The notes under the pieces: generated by a model
Told to the model about the DNA's origin: nothing
Databases searched by the model: none
Seen by the model: only the letters and a program-made list of their open reading frames with translations
Assembly: GCA_014584345.1 (NCBI GenBank)
Contig: JACTNB010000033.1
Span: forward strand, 124,001-188,000
Direction of reading: 5' to 3'
DNA from: Planctomycetota bacterium
GTDB taxonomy: Bacteria; Planctomycetota; Planctomycetia; Planctomycetales; Planctomycetaceae
Length of the DNA stretch: 64,000 nt
Made by a program: the position numbers and the translations under genes
Part shown: positions 36,936 through 46,760 of the stretch, one piece after another
Layout: each line of letters opens with the position of its first letter
Position numbering within the stretch: the first letter of the stretch is position 1

Positions 36936-37961
36936 TTAGGTGACATCCCAAGTGTCGCCGCTGTTGAACAGGTCGTTCAGGTTTCCGGCACCAAATTTGT
37001 TGGTTACATCGGCGACCTGCTGGTTGACCGCTTCGTCATACGTGGGGCGTTCGACGGCCCGCAATACTCCCATAGGTTCGGGGCTAATGGGATGCCTCAT
37101 GTTTGCCAGCAGGAAGGCAAGCGAGGGGTCGTCGGCGTATTCGTCGTGGAAGAGCAAATCATCCTCGGACACGCCCTTGCCCAGTTCGACGACCTCCGGC
37201 TGCCCCAGATTATTCAGGCGGATTCCCTTGTCGCGATTCACGCCGAAGATGAGGGGCTTGCCATGTTCCAGATAGATGCAGTTTTCTTCCTTGGTTCCCT
37301 TTTTGGAGGCGAATTCAAAGGCTCCGTTATTGAAGACGTTGCAGTCCTGATAGACCTCGACCAGAGCCGTTCCGTGGTGATGGGCGGCACGTTCGAGCAC
37401 CATGCACAGGTGTTGAATATCGACATCAACGGACCGCGCCACGAAACTGGCGCCGGCGCCGATGGCAACGGAAAGGGGCGTCAAAGGCGCGTCGAGCGAG
37501 CCATAGGGGGTGCTTTTAGTTTTCTGACCCTTGGGCGATGTGGGGGAATACTGCCCCTTGGTCAGGCCATAGATCTGGTTATTGAACAGCACCACCTTGA
37601 GATTGACATTCCGCCGGATCATGTGCATGAAATGATTTCCGCCGATCGACAGGGAATCCCCATCGCCGGTAATCACCCAGACCTGCAGATCGGGACGGGC
37701 AATTTTCAGACCGGTTGCCACCGCTGGCGCGCGGCCATGAATGGTGTGCATGCCATAGGTGGCCATGTAATATGGGAACCGGCTGGAGCATCCAATCCCC
37801 GAGACAAACACGATGTTTTCCCGAGGGATGTTCAGTGTCGGCAGAACTTTTTTCATCTGGGCGAGGATGGAGTAATCGCCACAGCGGGGGCACCAGCGGA
37901 CTTCCTGGTCGCTGGCAAAATCCTTGGGAGTCAATTGGGGTAATTCAACACCAGTACTCAT
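36936..37961 (-). CDS. korB: 2-oxoglutarate:ferredoxin oxidoreductase subunit beta
   Basis: 341 residues. Thiamine-diphosphate and Fe-S motifs are present: VRWCPRCGDYSILAQMKK (residues 21-38, two cluster cysteines), VSGIGCSSRFPYYMATYG (third cysteine, about 53-70), and VITGDGDSLSIGGNHFMH (GDGxx ThDP motif, about 95-112), then VVLFNNQIYGLTKGQYSPTS. This fits KorB as in actinobacterial KorAB rather than PorB. With KorA it decarboxylates 2-oxoglutarate to succinyl-CoA and reduces ferredoxin, reversibly in principle. It lies 107 bases after korA on the same strand, and sucCD are divergent next door. Confidence 0.93.
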   Translation of the reverse strand: MSTGVELPQLTPKDFASDQEVRWCPRCGDYSILAQMKKVLPTLNIPRENIVFVSGIGCSSRFPYYMATYGMHTIHGRAPAVATGLKIARPDLQVWVITGDGDSLSIGGNHFMHMIRRNVNLKVVLFNNQIYGLTKGQYSPTSPKGQKTKSTPYGSLDAPLTPLSVAIGAGASFVARSVDVDIQHLCMVLERAAHHHGTALVEVYQDCNVFNNGAFEFASKKGTKEENCIYLEHGKPLIFGVNRDKGIRLNNLGQPEVVELGKGVSEDDLLFHDEYADDPSLAFLLANMRHPISPEPMGVLRAVERPTYDEAVNQQVADVTNKFGAGNLNDLFNSGDTWDVT

Positions 37962-38068
37962 GGGTAGGCCTATTGAAAAAAATGTTCCTGTAAGTACAAG
38001 AAAATATCAGGGAAAGGAACGGGGATTCAGCCAAGGACAGTCTGATGACGCTCGGAATCGGGCAGCCT

Positions 38069-40009
38069 TCATTCCAGAAGCGTCCGCTCGATGGCGTCAC
38101 GGACCTCACTGACGAGGAACGGCTTGCCTTTGATCTTATTGTACCCCTGGGCATCCACCAGGAAGGTTGAACGCAACAACAGACTCAGTTGTCCGCAATT
38201 GAGTTCGGGGACAAGCACCTTCTTGTAGTTTTTCAGCAGTTCGCCCATATTTCGAGGAAACGGATTCATGTACTTGACATGGGCATGGGCGACGGATTTC
38301 CCGTCCTTCTGGGCCTGCAGGACAGCGGTGCGGATGGAGCCATACGTCCCGCCCCAGCTTACCACCAGCAACTCGCCCTTTGCCGGGCCTTCCACGGTCT
38401 GTTCGGGAATGTGCTGGGCAATACCAGCCACTTTCCGGGCCCGTGTCTGGATCATGTGCTGATGGTTTTCGGGATCGTAACTGACATTCCCGCTGACATC
38501 CCATTTTTCCAGCCCGCCGACGCGATGCTCAAGCCCCGGAGTGCCCGGCAGCGCCCAGGGGCGCACCAGGCGGTTATCCCGTTTATAGGGGAGATATTGC
38601 CCGTTGTCGCCGTTCGGAACCGTGGGATGCGAAACCCTGATTGGGGACAGGGTGGAAATATCCGGAATCATCCACGGTTCGGCCCCGTTGGCAATGTAAC
38701 CATCGCTCAGCAGAAAGACAGGCGTCATGAATTCCACGGCGATACGCATGGCCTCCATCGCGGCATAGAAGGCATCTCCGGGAGTAGCCGCCGCGATGAT
38801 CGGCATGGGGCATTCCCCGTTGCGACCAAACATCGACATCAACAGGTCTGCCTGCTCGGTTTTTGTGGGCAAACCGGTGCTGGGGCCTCCGCGCTGCACG
38901 TTCACGATGACCATGGGCAATTCCATGATCACTCCCAGGCCGATCCCCTCGGATTTCAGCGCGATACCCGGTCCACTGCTGGCGGTAACGGCAAAGGCTC
39001 CGCCGAAAGCCGCTCCCACGGTGGAGGTAATCGCGGCAATTTCATCTTCCACCTGCACGGTCCGCACGCCAAAATTCTTGAGACGCGAGAGTTCGTGCAG
39101 GATGTCGCTGGCAGGCGTAATCGGGTAACCGGAGTATATCAACTCCTTGCCAGCCAAGTGAGCGGCTGTCACCAACCCCATGGCAACGGCCTCATTGCCG
39201 GTGATTTTTCGATATCGCCCCGGGGCCAGCTTGGCTGGAGGGACACTGTAATGCACGGTGAACTGCTGGGTGGAGTACCCATAATCGGAACCGGCCTTTA
39301 ATGCGGCCAGGTTTGCGTCGGCCAGCTCGGTTCGCTTGGCGAATTTGCTGCGAATCCAGTCCTGCGTCGCCTGGGGATTGCGATCATAAAGCCAGTACAC
39401 CAGTCCCAGTGCAAAGAAGTTCTTACACCGGTCGGCTTCCTTGAGGGACAGCCCCAGTTCCGTGACGGCGTCTCGCGTCAGACGGGTCATGGGGACTTTA
39501 TGCACGCGATATCCCGCCAGATAGGATTCGTCCGCGAGCGGGTCGATGGTGTAGCCCGCCTTGGCATAGTTCGCCTTGGTAAACTCATCCTGATTGAGAA
39601 TTACCGTGCCGCCCCGTTTCAGATCGGCCAGATTCGCCTTTAAGGCAGCCGGGTTCATGGCCACCAGCGTATCCACTTCGTCGCCGGGCGTGAAAATATC
39701 GTGACTGGAAAAACAGAGCTGATAGCCGCTCACGCCGTTCAAGGTCCCGGCAGGCGCGCGAATCTCCGCGGGAAAGTCGGGCAGAGTACTAACGTCATTC
39801 CCGAAGATGGCAGAGACATTTGTGAACTGCGTGCCGACAAGCTGCATCCCATCGCCGCTGTCTCCACAAAAGCGGATGACGACAGCATCCGCCTGCTCGC
39901 TTGTCCGAAAATTCCCATTTCCACCGCTGACTGCTTCAACGACCGACATGTCCGTGGCCAACTCCTGAAAAATGCCGTTATTCGGCGAAAAATTGTGTTT
40001 GCGTGACAT
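38069..40009 (-). CDS. korA: 2-oxoglutarate:ferredoxin oxidoreductase subunit alpha (gamma-alpha fusion)
   Basis: 646 residues. The N-terminal part to about 220 is the gamma domain (VIRFCGDSGDGMQLVGTQFT, DFPAEIRAPAGTLNGVSGYQ), fused to the alpha pyrimidine-binding domain from about 285 (YPITPASDILHELSRLK, the YPITP motif), then AVTASSGPGIALKSEGIGLG. This gamma-alpha fusion is typical of two-subunit KorAB enzymes found in many aerobes. No ferredoxin-like delta subunit is nearby. It is divergent from sucC across 454 bases. An alternative start is the Met at residue 21; GGATG lies near the chosen ATG. Confidence 0.93.
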   Translation of the reverse strand: MSRKHNFSPNNGIFQELATDMSVVEAVSGGNGNFRTSEQADAVVIRFCGDSGDGMQLVGTQFTNVSAIFGNDVSTLPDFPAEIRAPAGTLNGVSGYQLCFSSHDIFTPGDEVDTLVAMNPAALKANLADLKRGGTVILNQDEFTKANYAKAGYTIDPLADESYLAGYRVHKVPMTRLTRDAVTELGLSLKEADRCKNFFALGLVYWLYDRNPQATQDWIRSKFAKRTELADANLAALKAGSDYGYSTQQFTVHYSVPPAKLAPGRYRKITGNEAVAMGLVTAAHLAGKELIYSGYPITPASDILHELSRLKNFGVRTVQVEDEIAAITSTVGAAFGGAFAVTASSGPGIALKSEGIGLGVIMELPMVIVNVQRGGPSTGLPTKTEQADLLMSMFGRNGECPMPIIAAATPGDAFYAAMEAMRIAVEFMTPVFLLSDGYIANGAEPWMIPDISTLSPIRVSHPTVPNGDNGQYLPYKRDNRLVRPWALPGTPGLEHRVGGLEKWDVSGNVSYDPENHQHMIQTRARKVAGIAQHIPEQTVEGPAKGELLVVSWGGTYGSIRTAVLQAQKDGKSVAHAHVKYMNPFPRNMGELLKNYKKVLVPELNCGQLSLLLRSTFLVDAQGYNKIKGKPFLVSEVRDAIERTLLE

Positions 40010-40463
40010 CCAGAATTGTTGCGCGTGTAACCGAAACGGACATCACTCCCCGTCGATCGATCCGCGCTGAACTCAGGCCCGGCGATTAATCGCTACAGTT
40101 CCTCGAGGCGGATCAATCGCGAGATACCGCCCAGACAACCCTGATTATCGGCATTCTTGCATTTGTTGGCACAGTTGGAAAGAGCGGAACTAGCGTTTCG
40201 AGCAAGATTGTTTCGAAACTCGCTCGGTTCTGTATTTACCCGGGGAAGGGCGAAGTGCAGGTAGAGACCGGTTATGTCAAATCGGATCCCTTCGTCCGGT
40301 CGAGGCTTCTCCCGAGACACAGGCAACGGGGCTTGGCGATTACTGGAAAGATCGGCACAGGTCCACTATTATCCGATGCGTGCTTCACGGGGCAGTCGTG
40401 CGACGACCGCTTAAGAATAGCTCCCAACACCACTTCAGCAGACTTGCGGGGAAAACTGCAGCG
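40010..40463. other. Divergent intergenic region korA-sucC
   Basis: 454 bases between divergent TCA-cycle operons, probably holding both promoters. An inverted repeat (GTTTCGA at 40196-40202 facing TCGAAAC about 12 bases on) is present, overlapped by CGAGC/GCTCG arms. I see no consensus -10/-35 pair and no gene. Confidence 0.45.
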
Positions 40464-41651
40464 ATGAAAATTCATGAATTTCAGGCGAAACAACTCTTTC
40501 GGGAAGCAGGAGTTCCCGTTCCCCGGGGCATTGTGGCCCGCACTCCGGACGAGGCAGCCCAGGCGTTTTCGGAGTTGGGAGGGACCTTGGCCGTTGTGAA
40601 GTCGCAAATTCATGCCGGGGGCCGAGGAAAGGGAACCTTCCAGGAATTTCCCGAACAGCGGGGGGTCGTGCTGGTCAAGTCGGCCGAAGTCGCCCGCGAG
40701 AACGCCGCAAGAATGCTGGGAAACACCCTGGTCACAATTCAAACGGGCGAGGAAGGGAAGCAGGTCAACACGCTTTTTGTCGAGGAAGGCCTGCAAATTG
40801 CCCGGGAGTTGTATCTGGGGATTGTGATCGACCGCGAAAACAATTGCCCGGTGCTGATCATGTCCTCCGAAGGGGGAATGGAAATCGAAGAAGTGGCGGA
40901 GCACAGCCCGGAAAAAATTCTGCGTGAGTATTTTGACGTGGCGCTCGGTTTGCAGCCCTACCAGGCAAGAAAATTAGCTTTTGCCCTGGGAATGGAAGGA
41001 AAAACGGTTCGTTCCGCGGAAAAATTCCTGACTCAGATCTGCAAGTTCTTCGTGGATAACGATTGCAGCATGACGGAAATCAACCCGCTGATTGTTACCG
41101 GGGAAGGCGAACTGGTGGCCCTGGATGCCAAGGTCACCTTCGATGACAACGCATTATTCCGACACAAGAATCTGGAACCGTTGCGGGATCTGTCGGAAGA
41201 GGATCCCGCCGAGGTGCAGGCCCAGGCCGCGGGCTTGAGCTATGTGAAGTTGGAAGGCAACATCGGCTGTCTGGTGAACGGGGCCGGGCTTGCAATGAGC
41301 ACGATGGATCTGATCAAGCTTCACGGCGGAGAACCGGCGAACTTCCTGGACGTGGGGGGCGGGGCATCCGTGGAAGCTGTCACCGAAGCATTTCGAATCA
41401 TCCTGGCGGATCCCAACGTCAAAGCAGTGCTTGTGAACATATTCGGCGGGATCATGAAATGCGACGTGATCGTGGAAGCCTTGATGACAGCCTATGATAA
41501 AGTCGGATTCCATGTGCCCCTGGTGGTGCGGTTGGAAGGCACGAACGTCGAGCAGGCGCGGCAGATGCTGGATTCCTCCGACAAGGACATCATCACGGCA
41601 TCCGACCTGACGGATGCGGCGAAGAAGGTCGTGGCCACCCTGGCGGGTTAA
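40464..41651 (+). CDS. sucC: Succinyl-CoA synthetase beta subunit
   Basis: 395 residues from ATG at 40464, the canonical start MKIHEFQAKQLFREAGVPVP. The ATP-grasp domain is complete: VVKSQIHAGGRGKGTF near 46-61, a nucleotide-binding hinge VNTLFVEEGL, and EINPLIVTGEGELVALDAKV near 200-219. The C-terminal CoA-ligase part has NGAGLAMSTMDLIKLHGGEP, FLDVGGGAS and NIFGGIMKCDVIVEAL. With SucD it makes ATP (or GTP) from succinyl-CoA. Conserved residues suggest normal function. sucD follows after a 255-base gap, longer than usual. Confidence 0.96.
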   Translation: MKIHEFQAKQLFREAGVPVPRGIVARTPDEAAQAFSELGGTLAVVKSQIHAGGRGKGTFQEFPEQRGVVLVKSAEVARENAARMLGNTLVTIQTGEEGKQVNTLFVEEGLQIARELYLGIVIDRENNCPVLIMSSEGGMEIEEVAEHSPEKILREYFDVALGLQPYQARKLAFALGMEGKTVRSAEKFLTQICKFFVDNDCSMTEINPLIVTGEGELVALDAKVTFDDNALFRHKNLEPLRDLSEEDPAEVQAQAAGLSYVKLEGNIGCLVNGAGLAMSTMDLIKLHGGEPANFLDVGGGASVEAVTEAFRIILADPNVKAVLVNIFGGIMKCDVIVEALMTAYDKVGFHVPLVVRLEGTNVEQARQMLDSSDKDIITASDLTDAAKKVVATLAG

Positions 41652-41656
41652 GTGTT

Positions 41657-41694
41657 CCGATTCCGCGGGTGCGGCCCCCACGCGACGGAATCGG
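41657..41694 (+). terminator. Hairpin in the sucC-sucD gap
   Basis: CCGATTCCG (41657-41665) and CGGAATCGG (41686-41694) pair perfectly over 9 bases immediately after the sucC stop, with a CG/CG extension toward a 20-base loop. There is no T-tract, so partial termination or mRNA processing is as likely as full termination. Confidence 0.45.
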
Positions 41695-41906
41695 CCCAGG
41701 CATTGAAGCACTCGGGGGCGGTAGTAATGTCTTCCATCAACACAATATCCATCGGGCAGAGATCGGAATTTCAAAAATGCAGGCCAGTCTGCCCTTTCGG
41801 CAGCCTGCCTGTCCCCAAGCGAGCCTGCTTCCCAAGGCAGCCCGTCAATCACGTCGCTCACGGATAGTTGAATCAATCGAAAAGAACAAACAGAGGATTA
41901 CCCGAG

Positions 41907-42806
41907 ATGGCCATACTTGTTGATCACAACACGCGAATCATTACCCAGGGAATCACGGGAAATGCCGGGTTGTTTCATTCCCAGCAGTGCAGGGCGTATG
42001 CGGCGGAGTGCCGACCTGGAGAAGAGGTCCTGGTGGGAGGGGTGACCCCAGGCAAGGGAGGACAAACCGTGGATGGCTTTCCGGTATTCAACACGGTGGA
42101 AGAGGCCGTCGGTGAAACAGGAGCCAACACGGCGCTGATCTTCGTCCCGCCTCCGTTTTGTGGAGATGCGATACTGGAAGCGGCCGATGCGGGCATTGAG
42201 CTGATCGTCGCGATCACCGAAGGGACGCCCGTGATGGACATGGCCCGCGTCATTCGCAAACTGGAGGATTATCCCTGCACGCTGATCGGGCCGAACTGTC
42301 CCGGAGTCATTACGCCAGGCGTCGCGAAGATCGGCATCATGCCGGGATATATTCACAAGCCGGGACGCATCGGGTTGATCAGCAAGTCGGGAACGCTGAC
42401 GTATGAAGCGACCTGGCAACTGGGGAATCTGGGAATGGGGCAGTCCACCGCGGTGGGGATTGGTGGCGATCCGATTATCGGAACCACGTTCATCGATCTG
42501 CTGGATTTGTTTGAAGAAGACCCCGAGACCGATGCCATCCTGATGATCGGCGAAATTGGGGGGACAGCGGAAATCGATGCCGCCGAGTATATCAAGGAAT
42601 TTATCACGAAGCCGGTCGGCGCGTTTATCGCCGGCCAGACAGCCCCTCCCGGCAAACGGATGGGGCATGCTGGCGCGATCATTTCTGGTGGCAAGGGGAC
42701 CGCGGCGGAAAAAATCGAGGCCTTGGAAGACGCGGGCGTTGTGGTTGCGGAAAGCCCGGCGGACATGGGGGCAGCCGTCAAGGCGGCCATGGAAAAGCGG
42801 CGCTGA
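41907..42806 (+). CDS. sucD: Succinyl-CoA synthetase alpha subunit
   Basis: 299 residues from ATG at 41907; GAGGA lies upstream at a somewhat long distance. The Rossmann CoA-binding domain shows IITQGITGNAGLFHSQQ and VGGVTPGKGG, and PNCPGVITPGVAKIGIMPG near 130-148. The phosphohistidine region is GHAGAIISGGKGTAAEKI near 250. Together with SucC it links 2-oxoglutarate oxidation by KorAB to substrate-level phosphorylation. Its ATG is 255 bases from sucC; the gap holds the hairpin at 41657. Confidence 0.96.
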   Translation: MAILVDHNTRIITQGITGNAGLFHSQQCRAYAAECRPGEEVLVGGVTPGKGGQTVDGFPVFNTVEEAVGETGANTALIFVPPPFCGDAILEAADAGIELIVAITEGTPVMDMARVIRKLEDYPCTLIGPNCPGVITPGVAKIGIMPGYIHKPGRIGLISKSGTLTYEATWQLGNLGMGQSTAVGIGGDPIIGTTFIDLLDLFEEDPETDAILMIGEIGGTAEIDAAEYIKEFITKPVGAFIAGQTAPPGKRMGHAGAIISGGKGTAAEKIEALEDAGVVVAESPADMGAAVKAAMEKRR

Positions 42807-42891
42807 TCGGATACGGGAAGCAACCCCGAAGAGGCACGACTGGCCCATTCGAGAGTTCACATCAACACGGTATCACAGGGGGGGACTCGGC

Positions 42892-43662
42892 ATGCGTCAC
42901 CAGACACGAGGCTTTGTAGCGAGACTTTCAACCTGCGGGTTCCTCTTGCTGCTGCTGGGGGGACGTGTTTTTCAGGATCAGTCCACCCGGGCGGATGAGC
43001 CGGTTGCAACTCCACCCGTTCAGATTCAGACCGGGACGGGACCGGGATGGCGGGAATTGACCGAAGCCGATTTCGCGCCGGTCAATTGTCTCCCGGAAAC
43101 CTGGACCTGGAAAGAGGGCGTGCTGTACTGCACGGGACAGCCGGTGGGAGTGATGCGAACCCGCAAGCGTTACGAGAATTTCGAGCTGGTCGCGGAGTGG
43201 TGCCATCGTCAACACGGGGGAAATTCCGGCATCTTTGTGTGGGCCACCGATGAATCGATTGAAAAGCTGACCCAGGAAGGAAAGCCTGGTTTGCCGCATG
43301 GGATCGAGGTGCAGATTCTCGACTTGGGCTATGCGGAGTTATATACCCAGAGGACGGGCAAGACACCCGACTGGTTTACCTCGCACGGTGATGTGTTTCC
43401 CACCGGGACCGCGCGGATGACCCCCTTTCCTCCCCTTTCTCCGAACGGCTCTCGCAGTTTTCCCACGGAAAATCGGAGCAAGGGCGTGAATGAGTGGAAT
43501 CATTATTACGTGCGGGGAATCAACGGGGAAATCCGTTTGTGGGTGAATGGGGGGGAAGTTTCTGGTGGAAAGGAATGCACTCCCCGTTCGGGTTACCTGT
43601 GCCTGGAATCGGAAGGAGCCCCCATCGAATTCAAGAATTTACGGATACGAGAATTACCCTAG
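42892..43662 (+). CDS. Exported DUF1080 protein within the TCA-cycle cluster
   Basis: 256 residues from ATG at 42892. A signal peptide is likely (residues 10-32, STCGFLLLLLGG). The DUF1080 domain follows: WRELTEADFAPVNC, YENFELVAEWCHRQHGGNSG, GIEVQILDLGYAELY, and NEWNHYYVRGINGEIRLWVN. A variant loop rich in TP and PFPPLSPNGSR sits in the middle. The domain suggests an extracytoplasmic sugar-binding or 3-ketoglycoside-hydrolysing protein, with no obvious metabolic link to its neighbours sucD and sdhC. It may have been inserted there or share their regulation. Confidence 0.83.
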   Translation: MRHQTRGFVARLSTCGFLLLLLGGRVFQDQSTRADEPVATPPVQIQTGTGPGWRELTEADFAPVNCLPETWTWKEGVLYCTGQPVGVMRTRKRYENFELVAEWCHRQHGGNSGIFVWATDESIEKLTQEGKPGLPHGIEVQILDLGYAELYTQRTGKTPDWFTSHGDVFPTGTARMTPFPPLSPNGSRSFPTENRSKGVNEWNHYYVRGINGEIRLWVNGGEVSGGKECTPRSGYLCLESEGAPIEFKNLRIRELP

Positions 43663-43813
43663 CCCAGGGCGCAAACCCGTGAAGGTGGGGGGCATGGTGA
43701 ATCCCGTCATGACCGTACTCCTCGAAGACGGGGCCTGACGGAAAAAAGTGAAATAAATCCCCCCACCGGATCTGCACCCCCATGAAACCCGTTATGCGAC
43801 ATATTTGCCATGA

Positions 43814-43841
43814 TTGCAGGCTGGTTGGGACTCCCTATAAT
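43814..43841 (+). promoter_or_regulatory. Candidate promoter of sdhCAB
   Basis: A consensus -10 TATAAT lies at 43836-43841, with TTGCAG at 43814-43819 (spacer 16). It precedes the sdhC ATG by 83 bases. The -35 is weak. Confidence 0.42.
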
Positions 43842-43924
43842 CAATTGGAATTTGCAGGCGGTTGCCGCCGAGACGCGGAAGTGAATTGCTGCCCCTACCT
43901 ACTTGAAATAGACAATAAGCCATC

Positions 43925-44710
43925 ATGAACTGGGTTGCGAAAGCGTTGACATCCTCCGTTGGCAAGAAACTTCTCATGGCAGTCACGGGCGCGCTGTTGT
44001 GCCTGTTTCTGGTGGTGCACCTGGCTGGCAATTTGCTGATGTATGCTGGTCCCGCGGCCTACAATACCTACGCGCACACATTGCACTCCCAGGAAGGCCT
44101 GGTGCGGCTTGCGGAAGTCGGCCTCCTGGTACTGTTCTTGCTGCATATCTGGCTCGCGCTGGAGACAAATCGGGAAAATCGCGAAGCCCGCTCTCAACCT
44201 TACGCGATGAAGAAATCTAAAATTGCCGATCGCAAGATACCGTTCGAAATTTCACCCGAGAATTACATGCTGTTCACCGGCACTGTGGTGCTGGCCTTCA
44301 TGCTGATTCACTTGGGTGATTTCACCTTCAACCTGACCATGCCCGAGAAAATCGCGGGTATGGAACCCTTTGACAAAGCAATAACGATCCTGCGTCACCC
44401 GGTGTCGTTTATTACGTATCTGATCGGTGTGACTTTGCTCGGTTGGCATTTATCGCACGGAGTCACCAGCATGTTCCAGACCCTGGGACTGCGGCACGCG
44501 AAGTATGATGCCCTCACTCAGAATATCGGACCGATTTTTGCCTTGATCATTGCCATTGGGTTTGCGAGTTTCCCGCTCTACGCGATTTTGACACCCTACG
44601 AACCCAATCAGTCGCCCCGCGTGGTTCCCGAGCCTGCGGGGCATGGCTGGGTGCAGCCTGTCGAGAGTGAGTCCGCGGTGGTGGCTCGCGAAGAGTTGAA
44701 ACGCTGGTAG
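43925..44710 (+). CDS. sdhC: Succinate dehydrogenase cytochrome b subunit (b558 type)
   Basis: 261 residues with five predicted membrane helices, matching the single-subunit cytochrome b558 of SdhCAB found in Bacteroidetes and Bacillus-like complexes. Heme-ligand histidine candidates occur in VVHLAGNLLMY, LLHIWLALE, LIHLGDFTF and GWHLSHGVTSMFQTLG. It anchors SdhA and SdhB and passes electrons to menaquinone. The gene is followed after 71 bases by sdhA. No separate SdhD gene exists, as expected for this type. Confidence 0.92.
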   Translation: MNWVAKALTSSVGKKLLMAVTGALLCLFLVVHLAGNLLMYAGPAAYNTYAHTLHSQEGLVRLAEVGLLVLFLLHIWLALETNRENREARSQPYAMKKSKIADRKIPFEISPENYMLFTGTVVLAFMLIHLGDFTFNLTMPEKIAGMEPFDKAITILRHPVSFITYLIGVTLLGWHLSHGVTSMFQTLGLRHAKYDALTQNIGPIFALIIAIGFASFPLYAILTPYEPNQSPRVVPEPAGHGWVQPVESESAVVAREELKRW

Positions 44711-44781
44711 ATTACGCTGCATCGCGTGAATGCATGGATTTGATACGTCGGAATGCCATTTTTAGTGAATGATCAGTCATC

Positions 44782-46698
44782 ATGTCTCAACTGCAATCCA
44801 AGATTCCCGATGGTCCGATCTCCGAGAAGTGGACGCGGCACAAAAACAATCTGAAATTGATTGCCCCCAGCAATAAGCGGAAGTACGACATTATCGTCGT
44901 GGGGACGGGCCTGGCTGGGGCTGCCGCGGCTGCCTCGCTGGGGGAACTGGGGTATAACGTCAAGGCGTTCTGTTACCAGGATTCGGCCCGGAGAGCGCAC
45001 AGCATCGCTGCTCAGGGGGGGATCAACGCGGCGAAGAATTATCCCAACGACGGGGATTCCGTCTGGCGTTTGTTTTACGATACCGTCAAGGGGGGCGATT
45101 TCCGTTCCCGCGAAGCCAATGTGTATCGCCTGGCGGAAGTCTCCTCGAATATCATCGATCAATGCGTTGCCCAGGGAGTTCCCTTTGCCCGGGACTACGG
45201 CGGGCTGCTGGCCAATCGCACGTTCGGGGGAACCCAGGTTTCGCGAACCTTTTATGCCCGCGGGCAGACGGGCCAGCAACTGCTGCTGGGAGCCTATAGT
45301 GCCCTGATGCGGCAGGTGAACAAGGGAAAGGTGAAGGTTCTTTCCCGCAGGGAAATGCTCGATCTGGTCTGTGTCGATGGCGTGGCCCGGGGAATCGTGG
45401 CCAGAAACCTGGCCACCGGAGAGATGGAACGCCATTCCGCGCATGCCGTGCTGCTTTGCACGGGAGGCTACGGCAACGTTTATTATCTCTCCACGAACGC
45501 GATGGGTTGCAACGTGACGGCGGCGTGGCGCTGTTACAAGCGGGGCGCTTTTTTCGCCAACCCGTGTTTTACCCAGATTCATCCGACCTGCATCCCCGTG
45601 CATGGCACGTATCAATCGAAGCTGACGTTGATGTCGGAATCGTTGAGAAACGATGGCCGGGTCTGGGTTCCCCGGAATAAGGACGATAAACGCGCTCCCG
45701 AACAGATCCCCGAAGCGGAACGCGATTATTACCTGGAACGACGTTATCCCGCGTTTGGCAATATGGTCCCCCGGGACATTGCCTCTCGCGCGGCGAAGGA
45801 ACGCTGTGATGCGGGCTACGGGGTAGGGGAGACGGGTATGTCCGTGTACCTCGACTTCAACCGCGCCATCCAGGAACAGGGAAAAGCGGCCATCGAGGCC
45901 AAGTACGGCAACCTGTTCCATATGTACAAGAAAATCACGGACGAGGATTGTTACCGGGTGCCGATGAAAATTTATCCGGCAGTGCACTACACCATGGGCG
46001 GCCTGTGGGTGGATTACAACCTGCAGAGTACGATTCCCGGTCTGTTCGTGCTGGGCGAAGCCAATTTTTCCGATCACGGAGCCAATCGCCTGGGGGCTTC
46101 CGCCTTGATGCAGGGGTTGGCCGACGGCTATTTCGTCGCTCCCTACACCGTGGGAGATCATCTGGCAACGCATAAACTCGAAAAAATCCCGACCGATCAT
46201 CCGGCCTTCAATGAAGTGGCCCAGGAAACGGATGGCAAGTTGAAAAATTTGCTCTCGATTCAAGGGGAACGTTCGGTGGACAGTTTCCATCGCGAGTTGG
46301 GAGGGGTGATGTGGGATTATTGCGGCATGGCGCGTAATGCGTCTGGTTTGCAGACGGCGATCGAACGGATTCAGAAGATCCGCTGGGAATTCTGGGAGAA
46401 CGTGCGGGTGACCGGTTCCGGAGAGCAGTTGAACATGGAACTGGAAAAGGCCGGGCGGGTTGCCGACTTTCTCGAGTTTGGGGAACTGCTGGCCCGGGAT
46501 GCGCTGGCCCGGGAAGAGTCGTGCGGGGGCCATTTCCGGGAAGAACACCAGACTGAAGATAACGATGCCCGCCGGGACGACGAGCATTTTAGTCATGTAG
46601 CCGCCTGGGAATATCGTAGTCCAGATGCGGACCCGATCCGCCATCAGGAAGAACTTCATTTCGAGAACGTCAAGCTGACGACTCGGAGCTATAAATAA
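44782..46698 (+). CDS. sdhA: Succinate dehydrogenase flavoprotein subunit
   Basis: 638 residues. The FAD-binding Rossmann motif is DIIVVGTGLAGAAAAASLGE (about 35-54). The covalent-flavin histidine region is ARRAHSIAAQGGINAAKNY (about 71-89), and the substrate/catalytic stretch is TQIHPTCIPVHGTYQSKL (about 264-281). HYTMGGLWVDYNLQSTIPGL and GLFVLGEANFSDHGANRLGA confirm the family. It belongs to the longer SdhA/FrdA group that pairs with b558-type SdhC. It oxidises succinate to fumarate, possibly reversibly. Its strand shadow on the minus strand contains a long open frame that is not a gene. Confidence 0.96.
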   Translation: MSQLQSKIPDGPISEKWTRHKNNLKLIAPSNKRKYDIIVVGTGLAGAAAAASLGELGYNVKAFCYQDSARRAHSIAAQGGINAAKNYPNDGDSVWRLFYDTVKGGDFRSREANVYRLAEVSSNIIDQCVAQGVPFARDYGGLLANRTFGGTQVSRTFYARGQTGQQLLLGAYSALMRQVNKGKVKVLSRREMLDLVCVDGVARGIVARNLATGEMERHSAHAVLLCTGGYGNVYYLSTNAMGCNVTAAWRCYKRGAFFANPCFTQIHPTCIPVHGTYQSKLTLMSESLRNDGRVWVPRNKDDKRAPEQIPEAERDYYLERRYPAFGNMVPRDIASRAAKERCDAGYGVGETGMSVYLDFNRAIQEQGKAAIEAKYGNLFHMYKKITDEDCYRVPMKIYPAVHYTMGGLWVDYNLQSTIPGLFVLGEANFSDHGANRLGASALMQGLADGYFVAPYTVGDHLATHKLEKIPTDHPAFNEVAQETDGKLKNLLSIQGERSVDSFHRELGGVMWDYCGMARNASGLQTAIERIQKIRWEFWENVRVTGSGEQLNMELEKAGRVADFLEFGELLARDALAREESCGGHFREEHQTEDNDARRDDEHFSHVAAWEYRSPDADPIRHQEELHFENVKLTTRSYK

Positions 46699-46760
46699 TC
46701 GCGGTGGCCTCACAGCCCCTTGTTTGCAACTCAGACATTGCTCCGAACAGGCAAAACATC

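Noticed and set aside
44773..46713. A 646-codon open frame on the minus strand opposite sdhA
   Set aside because: It mirrors sdhA almost exactly, has no recognisable domain and reflects the GC-rich third-position bias; sdhA has all its catalytic motifs.
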